Below, in pieces: positions 40,603 through 49,607 of a stretch of DNA of 64,000 bases. This stretch comes from an uncultured Lachnospiraceae bacterium (GTDB taxonomy: Bacteria > Bacillota > Clostridia > Lachnospirales > Lachnospiraceae). Every line of letters starts with the position of its first letter. Positions within the stretch are counted from its first letter, which is position 1. The notes beneath the pieces are model-generated. The model ran no database searches. It was not told the DNA's origin and saw only the letters and a list, made by a program, of their open reading frames with translations. The stretch covers positions 1-64,000 of the forward strand of contig CACYPS010000025.1 in assembly GCA_902776305.1 (NCBI GenBank), read 5' to 3'. The position numbers were made by a program, and so were the translations under genes.

Positions 40603-42801
40603 CTACTCCATTCTCTCGAACAGATCCAGCGACCCGACCCTCGCATAATCTTTCAGCATCAGCGCATCCATCTCCGTTGCGAAATCCTGAATCTTCCAGA
40701 CATACGGATTCAGCTTGTAAACGACCACTCTTGTTTTGTTTTCATCCACAGCCCGAACCGTCTCATGACCATACCACTCATAATACCACGGAAGTGTCCA
40801 GCAAAGCCTTGAGACCGGATACCGTTTCTTATAAAAGATATAGTCTGTTTCCAGCATACCGCACTCTACGAACAGCTTTTCACCTTCCTTCGTATCATTG
40901 ACAGCCTGCATCTCAATAGTCGGGACCGGAGCGATCCGATACCGGAGAACGTTCCAGACGTTATGTGCGTACGGAAGACCGGTCACCGCTAAGATAACCG
41001 CGAAATAAAGACAGGGCATGACAAGTTTCGATATACCTGAAGAACGAACGGATCTCCTTTGCACATCTGAACCTCCGGACTTATCTAAATCCCGTTCAGC
41101 TCCGTAAGTGAAATGCGAATCCATTCCCGGAAGTTCTATAAGCATGAACATAAAAACCACACACCAGAGCATGATCGAATGGAACTGGATCGCCGTCCGC
41201 GTTGCCTGCGTTTCGATAAAGAAAAACAGTCCCAGTGCCGGCACTATGCCGCGCCGGAAAATTGCCGCAATCAGAAGGATACCTGTCAGGATAATCATAC
41301 AGCACTCAACGACGCGCGGTATTACCACCTCTTCCCCCGCTACCGGCATAAAAGTTTCGCGCAGAAGTTTTGCGATATTGATCACTCCGCTGTATAGCGG
41401 CTCTATCGGATTGCCGCCCGGCATGCCGTATTTCGGATAAACCTCAATATTAAAGCGGAAGGCCATATCGAAAGCGTCTTTCAGTGCACCGTTCGCGATC
41501 AGATAGCCGATAGCCCCCGCCCAGGGCAGAATGACACAGACAAGGAGCATCATATATCGACCGATAAAATATGAAGGTGTTTTCGGATTCCTCAGATGAT
41601 ATCGTATCTCCTCAGCTATCACAGCCACCATGCAGGCAAAGACAGCATAAATACTGATGAACGCTGAGCCCACAGATGCAAATACGCAGGCGCTGACAAT
41701 CAGAGATCGCCCAATGCCGAGTTTATGATCTTCGTAATAAGCCATCATTTCGAGCAGCAGGATCGTCATGGCAATTGCCTGAACATTGTCACTCAGAATC
41801 TGTCCGCCATTCACACCGATAAGAAAGAAAGCGAACGGCCCCAGACAGATGGCAAAGAAGACGATGGCGCGCACGAATCTGCGGTTTCTGTGACGAAGAT
41901 AGACCAGCCCCCAGATGATACTGACAGTCAGTATAAAGAGAAGACGGAACTGACCGACCGACCTGGCACCGAGCAGCGCATAAAGCGCGCAGAGCCAGTA
42001 GACAGCGGGCATATGCTGCGAAATATAGTCTCTGTACAGCACCGTATGATTCCCGGTCTGAAGAATACCTCCGATGATGTTGTCATTTTCATCCATAATC
42101 GTCGGATTGCACTCGGAGGCAAGGACGCACATGACGGCAAATGTCACTGCCGCGAGCGCCATGGCATCCACCCACATGTCGGTATGTACCTCTCTCTTTC
42201 GTATCATGAGATACAGGACCCTGAAAAGATAAATCAATGAAAATGCAATACCGAATATGCACATACCCGTCCAGAAGAATTCCTTCGATCCGCCGAACCA
42301 GGTATAAGATGCGATGTCTGAATAATCTGTGGCATTCCCTTCCGCATCACGAAGAACGAGGCTGCAGGTCTCGGGATGCGCCGGCCGTTTAATAACCGGG
42401 ATATGAAATCGGATATTGGAATTGGACTCCGGATCCGGTGTTTCAGACGCGTGACTGCCTTCTTCCGCAAGGGCATCGGAATTGTCGGATATAATATCTG
42501 CACCCATCTCGGCTATAACTTTGCCTGACCCATCACAAAGCTGCGCGGTCGCCGGAAGCGCTTTTCCCGGTATAATGTCAAACGTCACGCTCTCGAGAAT
42601 CTCATAGGATCCGTTTCTGTCAGAACAGGGTATTGCGCTGACTTCCGTACCTGACTGTACAAGTGTAACCGTTCGCAGATTCGTCTCCATCCTGTACTCA
42701 AGAAATGTGAGCTTACGCGGCGAAACAAAAAGACAGCCTGCCGCTAAAAGGCATAAAAATAAACCTGCCAATAAAAATATTCTATCCGACGCTTTTTTCA
42801 T
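40603..42801 (-). CDS. Large polytopic membrane protein, glycosyltransferase-like
   Basis: A 732-aa protein. An N-terminal membrane anchor is followed by an exposed domain (about 40-165) and then some ten membrane segments, ending in a soluble tail. ECNPTIMDENDNIIGG after the second segment, with acidic residues in the first large outer loop, resembles GT-C (family 39-like) transferases using lipid-linked sugars. Family assignment is tentative. A GT2 polyprenyl-sugar-synthase-like gene lies just upstream, so the two may build and transfer a sugar across the membrane. Confidence 0.6.
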   Translation of the reverse strand: MKKASDRIFLLAGLFLCLLAAGCLFVSPRKLTFLEYRMETNLRTVTLVQSGTEVSAIPCSDRNGSYEILESVTFDIIPGKALPATAQLCDGSGKVIAEMGADIISDNSDALAEEGSHASETPDPESNSNIRFHIPVIKRPAHPETCSLVLRDAEGNATDYSDIASYTWFGGSKEFFWTGMCIFGIAFSLIYLFRVLYLMIRKREVHTDMWVDAMALAAVTFAVMCVLASECNPTIMDENDNIIGGILQTGNHTVLYRDYISQHMPAVYWLCALYALLGARSVGQFRLLFILTVSIIWGLVYLRHRNRRFVRAIVFFAICLGPFAFFLIGVNGGQILSDNVQAIAMTILLLEMMAYYEDHKLGIGRSLIVSACVFASVGSAFISIYAVFACMVAVIAEEIRYHLRNPKTPSYFIGRYMMLLVCVILPWAGAIGYLIANGALKDAFDMAFRFNIEVYPKYGMPGGNPIEPLYSGVINIAKLLRETFMPVAGEEVVIPRVVECCMIILTGILLIAAIFRRGIVPALGLFFFIETQATRTAIQFHSIMLWCVVFMFMLIELPGMDSHFTYGAERDLDKSGGSDVQRRSVRSSGISKLVMPCLYFAVILAVTGLPYAHNVWNVLRYRIAPVPTIEMQAVNDTKEGEKLFVECGMLETDYIFYKKRYPVSRLCWTLPWYYEWYGHETVRAVDENKTRVVVYKLNPYVWKIQDFATEMDALMLKDYARVGSLDLFERME

Positions 42802-42894
42802 GTCAATTCTCCGGGTGCATATGACATATCATGAGAACAGCTTTCGGATCGCTCTTCGCGACACGAAAGCTGCTATATATTGCCAATAAGAACT

Positions 42895-43626
42895 TCACCT
42901 GTTTCTTCTGTCTCTGTCAATTTCTCTTCGGAATCGGTTGAAATCACTGAGTGAGTGCCAGCCGATTTTTACAATATTTTTGACATTAACAGAATTCGTG
43001 CCGTGCTGACGCGGAAGAAATGTTATCGGAAGAAAGATCATCTTCTCGTGGTAGCAGGCAAAGAATGTGGTCAACATGACATTTGGAAGATTATAATCAT
43101 CTTCGAACCTTCCGACATACTTTTCAAGCAGTTCGCGTTTCATGAGCCGGTAAGGCGCATTTGCATCCGGAAGCGCAACACGGAAGATGACCCGGAGCAG
43201 AAAGCACAGTGTCTCTTCTACAAATGCTCGATCCTTTCCATCCCCGCGCACCGGGCGCTTTCCTATAACGGCGTCATATTTATTTCTCTTTTCCCAGAAA
43301 TTTTCAAATTCCGAGGGCACGGTCTGTCCGTCGGAATCCGTCTGGAAGATGTAATCCGCTCCCTGCTCGATTGCATAACGGTAGCCGTAGATCAATGTCG
43401 GACCATGACCGCCGTTTGGTTTTGTAAGCGGTACAAGGTACGGTCTCGTCTCGGCAAGTGATAACAGTTTTTCATACGTGTCATCCTTGCTTCCGTCATT
43501 TATGATTACAAGACGTGACTTCCCATCTCCGCTGTGTGCTTCGACTACCGGATACCAGTCATTTACAAATTTTTCGATATTATCCGATTCATTGTAAGCC
43601 GGAGCTACAATGTATAAGCTGTCCAA
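42895..43626 (-). CDS. Glycosyltransferase family 2 (dolichyl/polyprenyl-phosphate sugar synthase-like)
   Basis: A 243-aa cytoplasmic-face enzyme. GT-A landmarks: VAPAYNESDNIE at the N-terminus, VIINDGSKDDTYEK (about 40-52), metal site QTDSDGQTVP (about 95-104), and the DPM-like DANAPYRLMKRELL with RQHGTNSVN in the acceptor region. No C-terminal membrane segments. It probably loads a sugar onto a polyprenyl phosphate used by the adjacent membrane protein. Confidence 0.8.
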   Translation of the reverse strand: MDSLYIVAPAYNESDNIEKFVNDWYPVVEAHSGDGKSRLVIINDGSKDDTYEKLLSLAETRPYLVPLTKPNGGHGPTLIYGYRYAIEQGADYIFQTDSDGQTVPSEFENFWEKRNKYDAVIGKRPVRGDGKDRAFVEETLCFLLRVIFRVALPDANAPYRLMKRELLEKYVGRFEDDYNLPNVMLTTFFACYHEKMIFLPITFLPRQHGTNSVNVKNIVKIGWHSLSDFNRFRREIDRDRRNR

Positions 43627-43663
43627 GACTTCTGTCTCCTATCTCTGGTCTATATTTTCTTTA

Positions 43664-43692
43664 CTAAAACTGCCCACTTGCAACTTAACGGC
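43664..43692 (-). repeat. R4-like repeat, copy b (half)
   Basis: On the minus strand reads GTGGGCAGTTTTAGT, matching the right arm of the R4 hairpins at 49608 and 62500, without a partner arm. Confidence 0.35.
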
Positions 43693-43745
43693 AAGCCGGA
43701 ATCGAAATCATTGCTTAAGCAGGGCGTCGTCGAGCGGCCGGTACT

Positions 43746-44153
43746 TTAAAAATTCGAGCCTTGGCGATGAATTTTTATTAGTACCGCTGCCAGCGAGACC
43801 GAGCGAGATAAGTGAGATAGGAAATCTTTGATTTCCGTGATCGAACTTATGCTGTGCAGCGTGAATGCTGCCGGAGCCATGCCGCCGACTACATTCTTTA
43901 CGACTTCACCGTTCTTGAAGAACAGGAAATTCGGAATAGACATAATACGATATTCCATGACAGCGCCGCCGTCCTCATCGACGTTGAGCTTGCAGACTTT
44001 CAGCTTGCCTGCAAAAACATCTGCCATCTTGTCAACGACCGGGCTCATCATCTTGCACGGTCCGCACCAGTCTGCATAGCAATCAAGAAGTACCGGAAGT
44101 TCCGATTTAAGTACTTCCTGCTCAAATGTATCCTCAGTAACCTTTACTACCAT
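43746..44153 (-). CDS. trxA: Thioredoxin with a repeat-derived C-terminus
   Basis: A disulfide reductase with the active site WCGPCK (about residues 30-35) and the cis-proline region IMSIPNFLFF (about 73-82). The core ends normally at VGGMAPAAF, but the family's last helix is then replaced by about 37 unrelated residues; the last 20 or so are encoded by an R2 repeat (43747-43805). Length 135 aa against about 105. The core may still fold and work without the last helix. aggag precedes the start. trxB is 6 kb away. Confidence 0.85.
   Translation of the reverse strand: MVVKVTEDTFEQEVLKSELPVLLDCYADWCGPCKMMSPVVDKMADVFAGKLKVCKLNVDEDGGAVMEYRIMSIPNFLFFKNGEVVKNVVGGMAPAAFTLHSISSITEIKDFLSHLSRSVSLAAVLIKIHRQGSNF
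43747..43805 (+). repeat. Dispersed repeat, family R2, copy 2
   Basis: Same unit as 12875-12933; the right 30 bp differ by one base. It forms the 3' end of the thioredoxin frame, including its stop codon. Confidence 0.65.
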
Positions 44154-44236
44154 AATGTCCTCCTATAAATTATTTTGTTAAACCTTAACGGTGAATGTGA
44201 AATCACATGCTGTACTTTTCTTCAGAACATCCTCCG

Positions 44237-44959
44237 TTATGCGTGATACACAGCAATCAGTTTGCCTATCTTGTTACCCAGAGCCGAGAATTTTTTCTCA
44301 TACTCCGTCATGACATTGCCTTTTCCCATCACCGGATCCCTGTGCAGGTCATAAGTGACCTTGAGCAGCTCCCAGTGGTCCGCTTCCTGAAATTCTTCCA
44401 CGGAGAAATCGAAAAGCGGCCTGTTGTCCGTCTTGAATTCAAGGATCCCTCCGTCTTTCAGGAACTTCTCATATCTCGCAAGGAACTCCCTTGAAGTAAG
44501 GCGTCTCTTCGAATGCCGGGCCTTAGGCCACGGATCAGAGAAGTTGAGATAAATGCCGTCAACTTCGCCCTCAGCGAAGATATCCGGGAGCTCTCTCGCA
44601 TCGACTCGGAGAAAATGCAGATTGTCCGGCGCTTCTTGCGTGAGCTCAACATAGTTTTCCGCATTCTGCCGTTCTTCCGCTTCGATTGCCAGCGAAGCCG
44701 GGTTGCGATCGGGCTTTCCGTCCATCTTCTCACAGGCTTTGTACAGAACGCTTTCATAGCGCTCCACGCCGATGAATTCTCGGTCGGGGTTGCGCTTCGC
44801 TGTTTCTATGATGAAACGGCCTTTCCCCATGCCGATTTCTACATAGAGAGGTTTTGCCGAGACTGATTTCCACTGTCCTCTTCTCGAGTAGGGATCATTG
44901 ATGACATATGGGCTGTTTTTTACTATTGATTTTGCTTCAGGAACATTTCTAAGTCTCAT
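44237..44959 (-). CDS. trmB: tRNA (guanine-N7-)-methyltransferase
   Basis: A 240-aa SAM-dependent enzyme that makes m7G46 in tRNA. SAM motif YVEIGMGKGRF (about 47-57), GVERYESV, and the signature NFSDPWPKARHSKRRL (about 142-157) with TDNRPLFDFS are all present. The start is uncertain: no clear ribosome site precedes MRLRNV (44959) and two ATGs lie just upstream. Transcribed away from galK. Confidence 0.92.
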   Translation of the reverse strand: MRLRNVPEAKSIVKNSPYVINDPYSRRGQWKSVSAKPLYVEIGMGKGRFIIETAKRNPDREFIGVERYESVLYKACEKMDGKPDRNPASLAIEAEERQNAENYVELTQEAPDNLHFLRVDARELPDIFAEGEVDGIYLNFSDPWPKARHSKRRLTSREFLARYEKFLKDGGILEFKTDNRPLFDFSVEEFQEADHWELLKVTYDLHRDPVMGKGNVMTEYEKKFSALGNKIGKLIAVYHA

Positions 44960-45066
44960 GCCCATATTGTACAACATAAAGGGCGAAATGTCGAATACCC
45001 GGAAAAGTTCTTTTTATTCTTCGTCCTGATTACAATCTCGCGATGAAAAATAAACGCCTCCGCTAC

Positions 45067-45089
45067 ACAATGCTCCACCGGAGCATTGT
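45067..45089. repeat. Perfect short hairpin between trmB and galK
   Basis: ACAATGCTCC and GGAGCATTGT around ACC. It lies just left of an R1 partial copy, in a divergent region where a terminator has no obvious gene to serve. Confidence 0.5.
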
Positions 45090-45099
45090 TACGCATGCT

Positions 45100-45162
45100 T
45101 AGGCACGGCGGATCACAGACGTGAGCAATGGAAGACGCTTATGCGCCGATATCGTCGTTTTT
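45100..45162 (+). repeat. Dispersed repeat, family R1, partial copy
   Basis: GGCACGGCGGATCACAGACG and the following GCAATGGAAGACGC match the left half of the R1 element at 57232-57318 (read in reverse). Confidence 0.55.
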
Positions 45163-45239
45163 CATTATAGTCTTTATTTTTCCCTGACTTGATTGTGTAA
45201 ATTGACGGATTTTTAGCATTACTTTAGTGATTTAGTACA

Positions 45240-45268
45240 TTGCAATTGACTTGACGCACAACTACAAT
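45240..45268 (+). promoter_or_regulatory. Promoter of galK
   Basis: TTGCAA, 17 bases, TACAAT, about 30 bp before the ribosome site. The rest of the 320-bp gap holds repeats and the trmB leader. Confidence 0.55.
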
Positions 45269-45297
45269 AACAGTGAGAAAAAAGGGGAGGTGCCGTT

Positions 45298-46482
45298 TTG
45301 ACTATTAAGGAAGTATTGACCAAATTTTATGAATTATTCGGCACAGAAGGCGAAATCTACACATTCTTTTCACCGGGTCGTGTCAATCTGATGGGTGACC
45401 ACACAGACTATAATCGGGGCTATAACTTCTCATGCGCCGTTTCTTTCGGCACGTACGGAGTCATCCGAAAGCGCACCGACCGAAAACTCCGCTTTTATTC
45501 CATAAACTTCGAAGGCGCCGGCGTCCGCGAGGACTCTCTCGACAACTTTCAGCCGCTTGTAGACCGCGGCTGGGCCAACTACATGAAAGGCGTCATGTGG
45601 ACCTTCGAACAGAACGGTTACAAAATGCCTGTGGGCTGCGATATCGTCATCGGAGGCGATATACCGCCTCTCTCCGGACTCTCCTCTTCCGGATCCCTTG
45701 AAGTGCTCACAGGATTCATGCTCCGCGAAGTCTACGGCTTTTACGAACTCACCAATGAAGGGATCGCTTCCTATGCCAATTATGCGGAGTGCAATTATAC
45801 CGGAACAAAGAGCAGTATCACAGATCAGTTCGCCTGTGCCATGGGAAGAGCTGAAAATGCTATCCTGCTCGACACCAAACGTCACACCTGCCAGTACACG
45901 CCGCTGAAACTCGGTGACTACAGCATTGTCATAACGAACAGTATGGTCAAGCATACCCTCGTCAGACCGACAATCGAGACCCGCTACCGCGAATGCCAGG
46001 CTGCACTGAAAAAGATCCAGACCGTCATGAACGTCGACAGTCTCTGCGCTCTGTCCGTCGACCAGTTCAACAGCGTGAAGGACGTCATCATGGATGAGAC
46101 CCTCACGAGGCGTGCACGTCATGCGGTATATGAGAGCCAGCGCACGATCCAGGCTGTGTCCGCACTCCGCGCCAACAACCTGGCCCGGTTCGGAGCCCTC
46201 ATGACTGCTTCGCACGAATCCCTGCGCGATGACTACGAAATCTCCTGTGACGAGATCAATCTTCTGGTCGATCTCGCACTGCAGATCCCGGGAGTCCTGG
46301 GCTCCCGTATCACGGGCGCCGGATTCGGCGGATGTACAGTCAGTATCGTAAAGAAAGACGCAATTCCGGAATTCAAGCGAACTCTCTACTGTAAGTACAG
46401 GGAACGAACCCGCAACAAAGCGGAATTCTATATCGTCGAGGTAGGTGACGGAGCGAGAATGCTGAATATCCTGCCGGACTGA
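45298..46482 (+). CDS. galK: Galactokinase
   Basis: A 394-aa GHMP kinase that phosphorylates alpha-galactose, the entry step of the Leloir pathway. Galactose-binding signature GRVNLMGDHTDYNRGYNF (about 28-45), ATP loop PPLSGLSSSGSLE (about 125-137) and C-terminal GAGFGGCTVSIV are all present; the first motif has GD where GE is usual. The start is TTG at 45298, 8 bases after GGGGAGGTG. A terminator follows, then galT under its own promoter. Confidence 0.95.
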   Translation: MTIKEVLTKFYELFGTEGEIYTFFSPGRVNLMGDHTDYNRGYNFSCAVSFGTYGVIRKRTDRKLRFYSINFEGAGVREDSLDNFQPLVDRGWANYMKGVMWTFEQNGYKMPVGCDIVIGGDIPPLSGLSSSGSLEVLTGFMLREVYGFYELTNEGIASYANYAECNYTGTKSSITDQFACAMGRAENAILLDTKRHTCQYTPLKLGDYSIVITNSMVKHTLVRPTIETRYRECQAALKKIQTVMNVDSLCALSVDQFNSVKDVIMDETLTRRARHAVYESQRTIQAVSALRANNLARFGALMTASHESLRDDYEISCDEINLLVDLALQIPGVLGSRITGAGFGGCTVSIVKKDAIPEFKRTLYCKYRERTRNKAEFYIVEVGDGARMLNILPD

Positions 46483-46491
46483 ATGCATTAG

Positions 46492-46527
46492 CCGAAGTGA
46501 CGGGCACCTCCCGCACTTCGGTTTTTT
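46492..46527 (+). terminator. Intrinsic terminator of galK
   Basis: CCGAAGTG and CACTTCGG with TTTTTT after them. Confidence 0.85.
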
Positions 46528-46666
46528 AGTACCGGCGCTCCGGTTACAACAAGGCGCAGGCGAGCACTGTCTCCCATCCTTTGTTTTTTTGTACCGGCGC
46601 TCCGGCCGCAACAGAGCACAGTATCCTATACTTCAATTTTTAGTACCGGCGCTCCGGCCGCAACAG
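46521..46666 (+). repeat. Three copies of a 30-bp repeat (R3)
   Basis: TTTTTAGTACCGGCGCTCCGG followed by a CGCAACA-like end, at about 46521, 46583 and 46636. Each copy contains a short CGGCGCTCCGG dyad. The first overlaps the galK terminator's T-run. R2 shares the TTAGTACCG start. Confidence 0.7.
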
Positions 46667-46691
46667 TTACGACAATAACAATCCTCATTTT

Positions 46692-46716
46692 TGCAAAATA
46701 TAGAATACATTTTGCA
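46692..46716. promoter_or_regulatory. Palindrome upstream of galT, site 1
   Basis: TGCAAAAT and ATTTTGCA, perfect 8-bp arms around 9 bases, just upstream of the -35 box. Confidence 0.5.
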
Positions 46717-46722
46717 TGTTAA

Positions 46723-46752
46723 TTGACATAATTTTGAATTATAATTATGTCA
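46723..46752 (+). promoter_or_regulatory. galT promoter overlapped by palindrome, site 2
   Basis: TTGACA (46723-46728), 17 bases, TATGTC. Perfect arms TGACATAATT and AATTATGTCA (46724-46752) cover it, so a repressor site is likely. Confidence 0.5.
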
Positions 46753-46804
46753 TGAATAACATAATACCTGATCAACGATCAATTCTTATGAGGAGACACG
46801 CATC

Positions 46805-48331
46805 ATGCTCAGCACATCCATAAAAAAGCTCGTTACATACGGTCTCGAAACCGGACTTCTTCCGGAATGCGAAACAAGCTACGCCACCAATCTCATACTG
46901 GATCTCTTCCATGAAGAGTACTACGAGGAGCCGAAGGAAACATTTTCAAATGATGATCTCGAGTCCACCCTCGCCGAACTTCTGGACGAAGCCGTCGCAC
47001 GCGGTCTGATTGAAGACAGTATCGGTTACCGCGACCTCTTCGACACCCGCATCATGAACTGCCTTGTGCCGCGTCCTGCCCAGGTCCAGAAGACATTCCG
47101 GGACCTCTACGCCGAGTCCCCGCGCAAGGCGACCGACTGGTTCTATAAATTCAGTCAGGACACGGATTATATCCGCCGCTATCGCGCGAAAAAAGATCTC
47201 CGCTGGAAGGTCGCGACCGACTACGGTGATATCGATATCACGATCAACCTCGCGAAGCCGGAAAAGGATCCCAAGGCCATCGCCGCTGCCGGCAAGGCAA
47301 AGTCCACGAAGTATCCTGCATGTCTGCTCTGCCGCGAGAACGAAGGCTACGCCGGATCTCTGACTCACCCGGCAAGAGAGAATCACAGAATTATTCCGAT
47401 CGTAATCAACGGCTCCAAATGGGGACTTCAGTACAGCCCGTACGGCTACTACAATGAGCACTGCATCGCGTTCAATTTTGAGCATACCCCGATGGCTATC
47501 AACCATGCAGCATTCTGCAAGCTGTTTGACTTTGTGCGGCAATTCCCGCACTACTTCCTGGGTTCCAATGCGGACCTGCCGATCGTCGGCGGATCTATAC
47601 TTGCCCATGACCATTTCCAGGGCGGCCATTATACATTTGCAATGGCAAAGGCTGCCATCGAAATCCCGTTCACCGTTCCCGGTTTCGAGGACGTCGAGAG
47701 CGGAATCGTCAAATGGCCGCTTTCCGTCTTCCGCATCCGCAGCACAGACCCGGACCGCCTCATAGCGCTTGCGGACCATGTGCTTGAAAATTGGAGAGGT
47801 TACACGGATGAGGCAGCATTTGTCCTGGCTGAGACAGACGGAGTACCTCACAATACGATCACTCCGATCGCCCGGATCGCAGACGGAAAATACGAGCTTG
47901 ACCTCACACTCCGCAACAACATCACGACGGAGGACAGACCGCTCGGCGTTTACCATCCGCGCCCGGAATACCATCATATCAAGAAAGAAAATATCGGCCT
48001 GATCGAGGTCATGGGACTCGCGGTCCTGCCGTCCCGCCTGAAGGTCGAGATGAACGACCTTGAAACTCTGCTCGTTGACTCCCGCGCTGCCGGACTTTCC
48101 GATGAGGAGATTACAGCTCGTGTGCAGGCAAATGACGTTCTCTCGAAACACGCAGACTGGGTCCGTACAGATATTCTTGCGAAATATCCCGAGATCACCG
48201 CTGAGAATGCATCATCCATCCTCGAGACGGAGATCGGTCACGTGTTTACCGGCGTTCTGGAGGATGCCGGCGTGTATAAGTGGACCGAGGAGGGACATGA
48301 AGCCTTCCTGAGATTCCTGAGAACTCTGTGA
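46805..48331 (+). CDS. galT: Galactose-1-phosphate uridylyltransferase, class II
   Basis: A 508-aa enzyme exchanging UDP between glucose-1-P and galactose-1-P. It is of the long Firmicutes type, far from E. coli GalT in sequence, with VGGSILAHDHFQGGHYTFAM (about 260-280) carrying the histidines for the uridylyl intermediate, and FEHTPMAINHAAF. gaggag precedes the ATG. It is followed by a tandem-repeat gap and galE. Confidence 0.93.
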   Translation: MLSTSIKKLVTYGLETGLLPECETSYATNLILDLFHEEYYEEPKETFSNDDLESTLAELLDEAVARGLIEDSIGYRDLFDTRIMNCLVPRPAQVQKTFRDLYAESPRKATDWFYKFSQDTDYIRRYRAKKDLRWKVATDYGDIDITINLAKPEKDPKAIAAAGKAKSTKYPACLLCRENEGYAGSLTHPARENHRIIPIVINGSKWGLQYSPYGYYNEHCIAFNFEHTPMAINHAAFCKLFDFVRQFPHYFLGSNADLPIVGGSILAHDHFQGGHYTFAMAKAAIEIPFTVPGFEDVESGIVKWPLSVFRIRSTDPDRLIALADHVLENWRGYTDEAAFVLAETDGVPHNTITPIARIADGKYELDLTLRNNITTEDRPLGVYHPRPEYHHIKKENIGLIEVMGLAVLPSRLKVEMNDLETLLVDSRAAGLSDEEITARVQANDVLSKHADWVRTDILAKYPEITAENASSILETEIGHVFTGVLEDAGVYKWTEEGHEAFLRFLRTL

Positions 48332-48347
48332 GAAGTTACACATTTCA

Positions 48348-48526
48348 GCTGAAGCAATATCTGATTTTAGCAAAAGAAGCATCTCATCTTAGATAATGCA
48401 GTTTCTGATTTCAGCTAAAGAAGCATCTCATCTTAGATAATGCAGTTTCTGATTTTAGCTAAAGAAGCATCTCATCTTAGATAATGCAATATCTGATTTT
48501 GCTAAAGAAGCATCTCATTTTAGGTA
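48348..48526 (+). repeat. 44-bp tandem repeat array between galT and galE
   Basis: The unit begins AAAGAAGCATCTCATCTTAG and starts at 48373, 48417, 48461 and 48504, with a partial unit on the left. Neighbouring units differ by few bases. It fills most of the 236-bp gap; the rest is the galE leader. Confidence 0.9.
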
Positions 48527-48567
48527 AATGTTTACTATAGTTTTTAAAATAGAAGGAGAAAAGCATC

Positions 48568-49584
48568 ATGACAATTCTTGTGACAGGCGGAACCGGCTTT
48601 ATCGGAAGCCATACATGCGTAGAGCTCATTAACGCAGGCTATGATGTTGTCATCGCCGACAATCTTTACAACTCCAAGGCTATGGTCGTAGACCGCATTG
48701 AAACAATCAGCGGCACACGTCCGAAATTCTATGAAGTGGACGTCTGCGACCGCGATGGCATGAACGCCCTCTTCGACGCAGAGAAAATCGACGCAGTCAT
48801 TCACTTTGCGGGCTACAAAGCAGTCGGCGAATCCACACAAAAGCCGCTTGAATACTACCACAATAACCTCGGATCGACCCTCGTCCTCTGTGACGTCATG
48901 AGAAATCACGGCTGCAAGAAGATCGTCTTCTCCTCCTCCGCAACAGTCTACGGAGATCCGGCTTTCATCCCGATCACAGAAGAATGCCCGATGGGTACGA
49001 CGACCAATCCATACGGTGAGACCAAAGCTATGCAGGAACGCATCCTGACCGACCTCTGGAGAAGCGATAATGAGTGGCAGGTCATGCTACTCCGCTACTT
49101 CAACCCGATCGGTGCTCACGTCAGCGGTCTCATCGGTGAAGATCCGAAGGGTATTCCGAACAACCTTCTTCCGTATGTAGCTCAGGTTGCATCGGGCAAG
49201 CGCGAGATCGTTCACGTCTTCGGTAACGACTATGATACACCGGACGGCACGGGTGTACGTGATTACATCCACGTCGTTGACCTTGCAAAGGGTCATGTCA
49301 GCGCGATCAAGGGAATGGAGACTCTCCCGGGTGTTCAGATCTTCAACCTCGGAACCGGCAACGGCTACAGTGTTCTGGATATCATCAAGGCATTCTCCAA
49401 GGCCTGCGGCCATGACATCCCCTATGTCATCGATCCGCGCAGACCGGGCGATGTCGCTACCTGCTATTCCGATCCGACGAAGGCCCGTGAGGTGCTTGGC
49501 TGGGTAGCTGAGAACTCCATCGAAGACATGTGCCGCGACGCATGGAGATGGCAGAGCAATAATCCGGATGGATATGTTGAATAA
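48568..49584 (+). CDS. galE: UDP-glucose 4-epimerase
   Basis: A 338-aa short-chain dehydrogenase/reductase interconverting UDP-galactose and UDP-glucose. NAD motif TGGTGFIGSHT (about 6-16), HFAGYKAVGES, catalytic Ser in FSSSATVYG and the Y-x3-K pair in NPYGETKAM (about 150-158) are intact. agaaggag precedes the ATG. Completes the Leloir set; two terminator-like hairpins follow. Confidence 0.95.
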   Translation: MTILVTGGTGFIGSHTCVELINAGYDVVIADNLYNSKAMVVDRIETISGTRPKFYEVDVCDRDGMNALFDAEKIDAVIHFAGYKAVGESTQKPLEYYHNNLGSTLVLCDVMRNHGCKKIVFSSSATVYGDPAFIPITEECPMGTTTNPYGETKAMQERILTDLWRSDNEWQVMLLRYFNPIGAHVSGLIGEDPKGIPNNLLPYVAQVASGKREIVHVFGNDYDTPDGTGVRDYIHVVDLAKGHVSAIKGMETLPGVQIFNLGTGNGYSVLDIIKAFSKACGHDIPYVIDPRRPGDVATCYSDPTKAREVLGWVAENSIEDMCRDAWRWQSNNPDGYVE

Positions 49585-49607
49585 AAAAGCAGTTCAGATA
49601 ACTGACC

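Noticed and set aside
45430-46611. 393-codon frame opposite galK
   Set aside because: Antisense shadow of a clear galactokinase; long only because of the codon bias of galK.
46521-46666. R3 repeats considered as a short CRISPR array
   Set aside because: Only three copies, unequal spacing, diverged ends and no cas genes; fits a dispersed repeat better.
46946-48151. 401-codon frame opposite galT
   Set aside because: Antisense shadow of galT; no family features.
48348-48526. 44-bp repeats considered as a CRISPR array
   Set aside because: Units are directly adjacent without unique spacers, and no cas genes are present.
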